Shown: positions 63,321 to 64,000 of the stretch, piece by piece
How the letters are laid out: each line of letters starts with the position of its first letter
Numbering within the stretch: the stretch's first letter is position 1
From: Pectinophora gossypiella
Taxonomy: Eukaryota > Arthropoda > Insecta > Lepidoptera > Gelechiidae
DNA: 64,000 nt
Direction of reading: 5' to 3'
Assembly: GCF_024362695.1 (NCBI RefSeq)
Contig: NW_026063273.1
Span: 1 to 64,000, forward strand
Notes under the pieces: model-generated
Seen by the model: the letters and a program-made list of their open reading frames with translations, nothing else
What the model was told of the DNA's origin: nothing
The model's database searches: none
Made by a program: the position numbers and the translations under genes

Positions 63321-64000
63321 ATGGATTGTACGAATAAAAGTAGAGTCAAACCGCGTTCCCTTACAATAGGTTTTTTCAATGCTGATGGCATCTTAGGTCA
63401 ACGTGCAGAGATTCACGAGTTTGTAAAACATCATCAGGTAGATATTTTATTAGTGCAGGAATCTTTCCTCAAACCCTCTAATCGCGACCCCAACATGGCG
63501 AATTATAATTTAGTGCGAAACGACAGGATCTTTGCGCCCAAAGGGGGCACTCTCATTTATTATAGAAAGTCACTTCACTGTATACCTATAGACCCGCCTG
63601 CCCTCACTGACATTGAGGCTTCGATCTGTCGAGTGGGCATGACAGGACATCAGCCAATCACACTAGTGTCGGCTTATCTATCTCCTAATAACTCTAAGAG
63701 GTTACTTAGAAGTGACCTCGAAGCCCTCTTTAATCTCAGTAATTCAGTCATAATTGCAGGCGATCTTAACGCTAAACATCTTTCTTGGAGTTGCTTAACA
63801 ACAAACACAAGAGGCAGGGTATTAGAAACTCTAGCCGAGACCCTCTATTATGATATTATAATAACACCATTGCAGCCCACTAGATATCCCCCTGACTTGA
63901 ACCACAGACCAGAAATACTCGACTTGGCGCTTCTAAAGAACATAAACTTACGTCTATGTTCTATAGAAGTACTACACGAGTTACAATCCGACCACCGACC
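63321..64000 (+). CDS. Jky-G ORF2 (partial): AP-like endonuclease domain
   Basis: ATG at 63321 opens a frame that stays open to the window end (226 codons). Endonuclease motifs are in order: FFNADGILGQRAEI, ILLVQESFLK (Glu), IIAGDLNAKHLSWS (Asp/Asn) and ELQSDHRP at the very edge. The RT would lie beyond the window. Confidence 0.93.
   Translation, partial: MDCTNKSRVKPRSLTIGFFNADGILGQRAEIHEFVKHHQVDILLVQESFLKPSNRDPNMANYNLVRNDRIFAPKGGTLIYYRKSLHCIPIDPPALTDIEASICRVGMTGHQPITLVSAYLSPNNSKRLLRSDLEALFNLSNSVIIAGDLNAKHLSWSCLTTNTRGRVLETLAETLYYDIIITPLQPTRYPPDLNHRPEILDLALLKNINLRLCSIEVLHELQSDHR

Noticed and set aside
1..64000. Host protein-coding genes
   Set aside because: Every frame over about 150 residues was assigned to a transposon or to a shadow or repeat. 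No conserved host domain or credible exon series was seen.

Overview
The window looks like heterochromatin-like or intergenic DNA of a lepidopteran insect. The evidence is AT-rich eukaryotic sequence, Jockey-clade LINEs, Ty3/gypsy and BEL/Pao LTR retrotransposons, and Helitrons ending in the GACGAAGTCGCGGGC hairpin plus CTAG that I know as common in Lepidoptera. I find no host gene, rRNA or tRNA gene. Nearly every open frame belongs to a transposable element. The names below (Gyp-A, BEL-D and so on) are labels used only in this annotation.

Layout. 1-7500: tandem repeats, a fold-back, and a 5.5 kb gene-free block between 40-bp inverted repeats. 7501-11620: Jockey LINE Jky-1 (plus strand), followed by a Helitron 3' end (to 12300). 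12301-43430: a nested tower. An old, internally deleted gypsy element (Gyp-A) is split by a fold-back MITE with an 8-bp duplication (12402-13088), by gypsy Gyp-B (minus, 13407-18060), by gypsy Gyp-C (plus, 18467-36563) and by BEL-D (plus, 36868-43158). Gyp-C is itself split by an 11.6 kb non-coding LTR element with 3.18 kb LTRs (LARD-E, 20295-31900) and by a LINE fragment. For each LTR element of the tower, the LTR ends and target-site duplications can be read directly, and the host reading frame resumes across each insertion. 43472-48286: two head-to-tail truncated Jockey copies (minus). 48954-60960: remains of gypsy Gyp-F (minus), split by BEL-H (49747-56061, the most intact element) and by a 2.9 kb Helitron. 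61111-64000: the 5' part of a second Jockey-type LINE (Jky-G) running off the window.

Most notable. (1) LARD-E has giant LTRs and no coding region, and its LTR 3' end carries four extra copies of its own tRNA-His primer-binding site in tandem. (2) The Jky-1/A/B family shows base-paired RNA structures that are kept while their sequence changes, at the ORF1/ORF2 junction and at the 3' terminus. In one copy this coincides with loss of the ORF2 ATG. (3) The tower records insertion order without needing divergence estimates.

How the parts work together: there are no host pathways here. LINE ORF1/ORF2 and LTR gag-pol frames would supply their own copying machinery. LARD-E, the MITEs and the Helitron derivatives have no enzymes and would depend on proteins made elsewhere. 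tRNA identities for primer-binding sites rest on remembered insect and vertebrate tRNA ends and should be checked.
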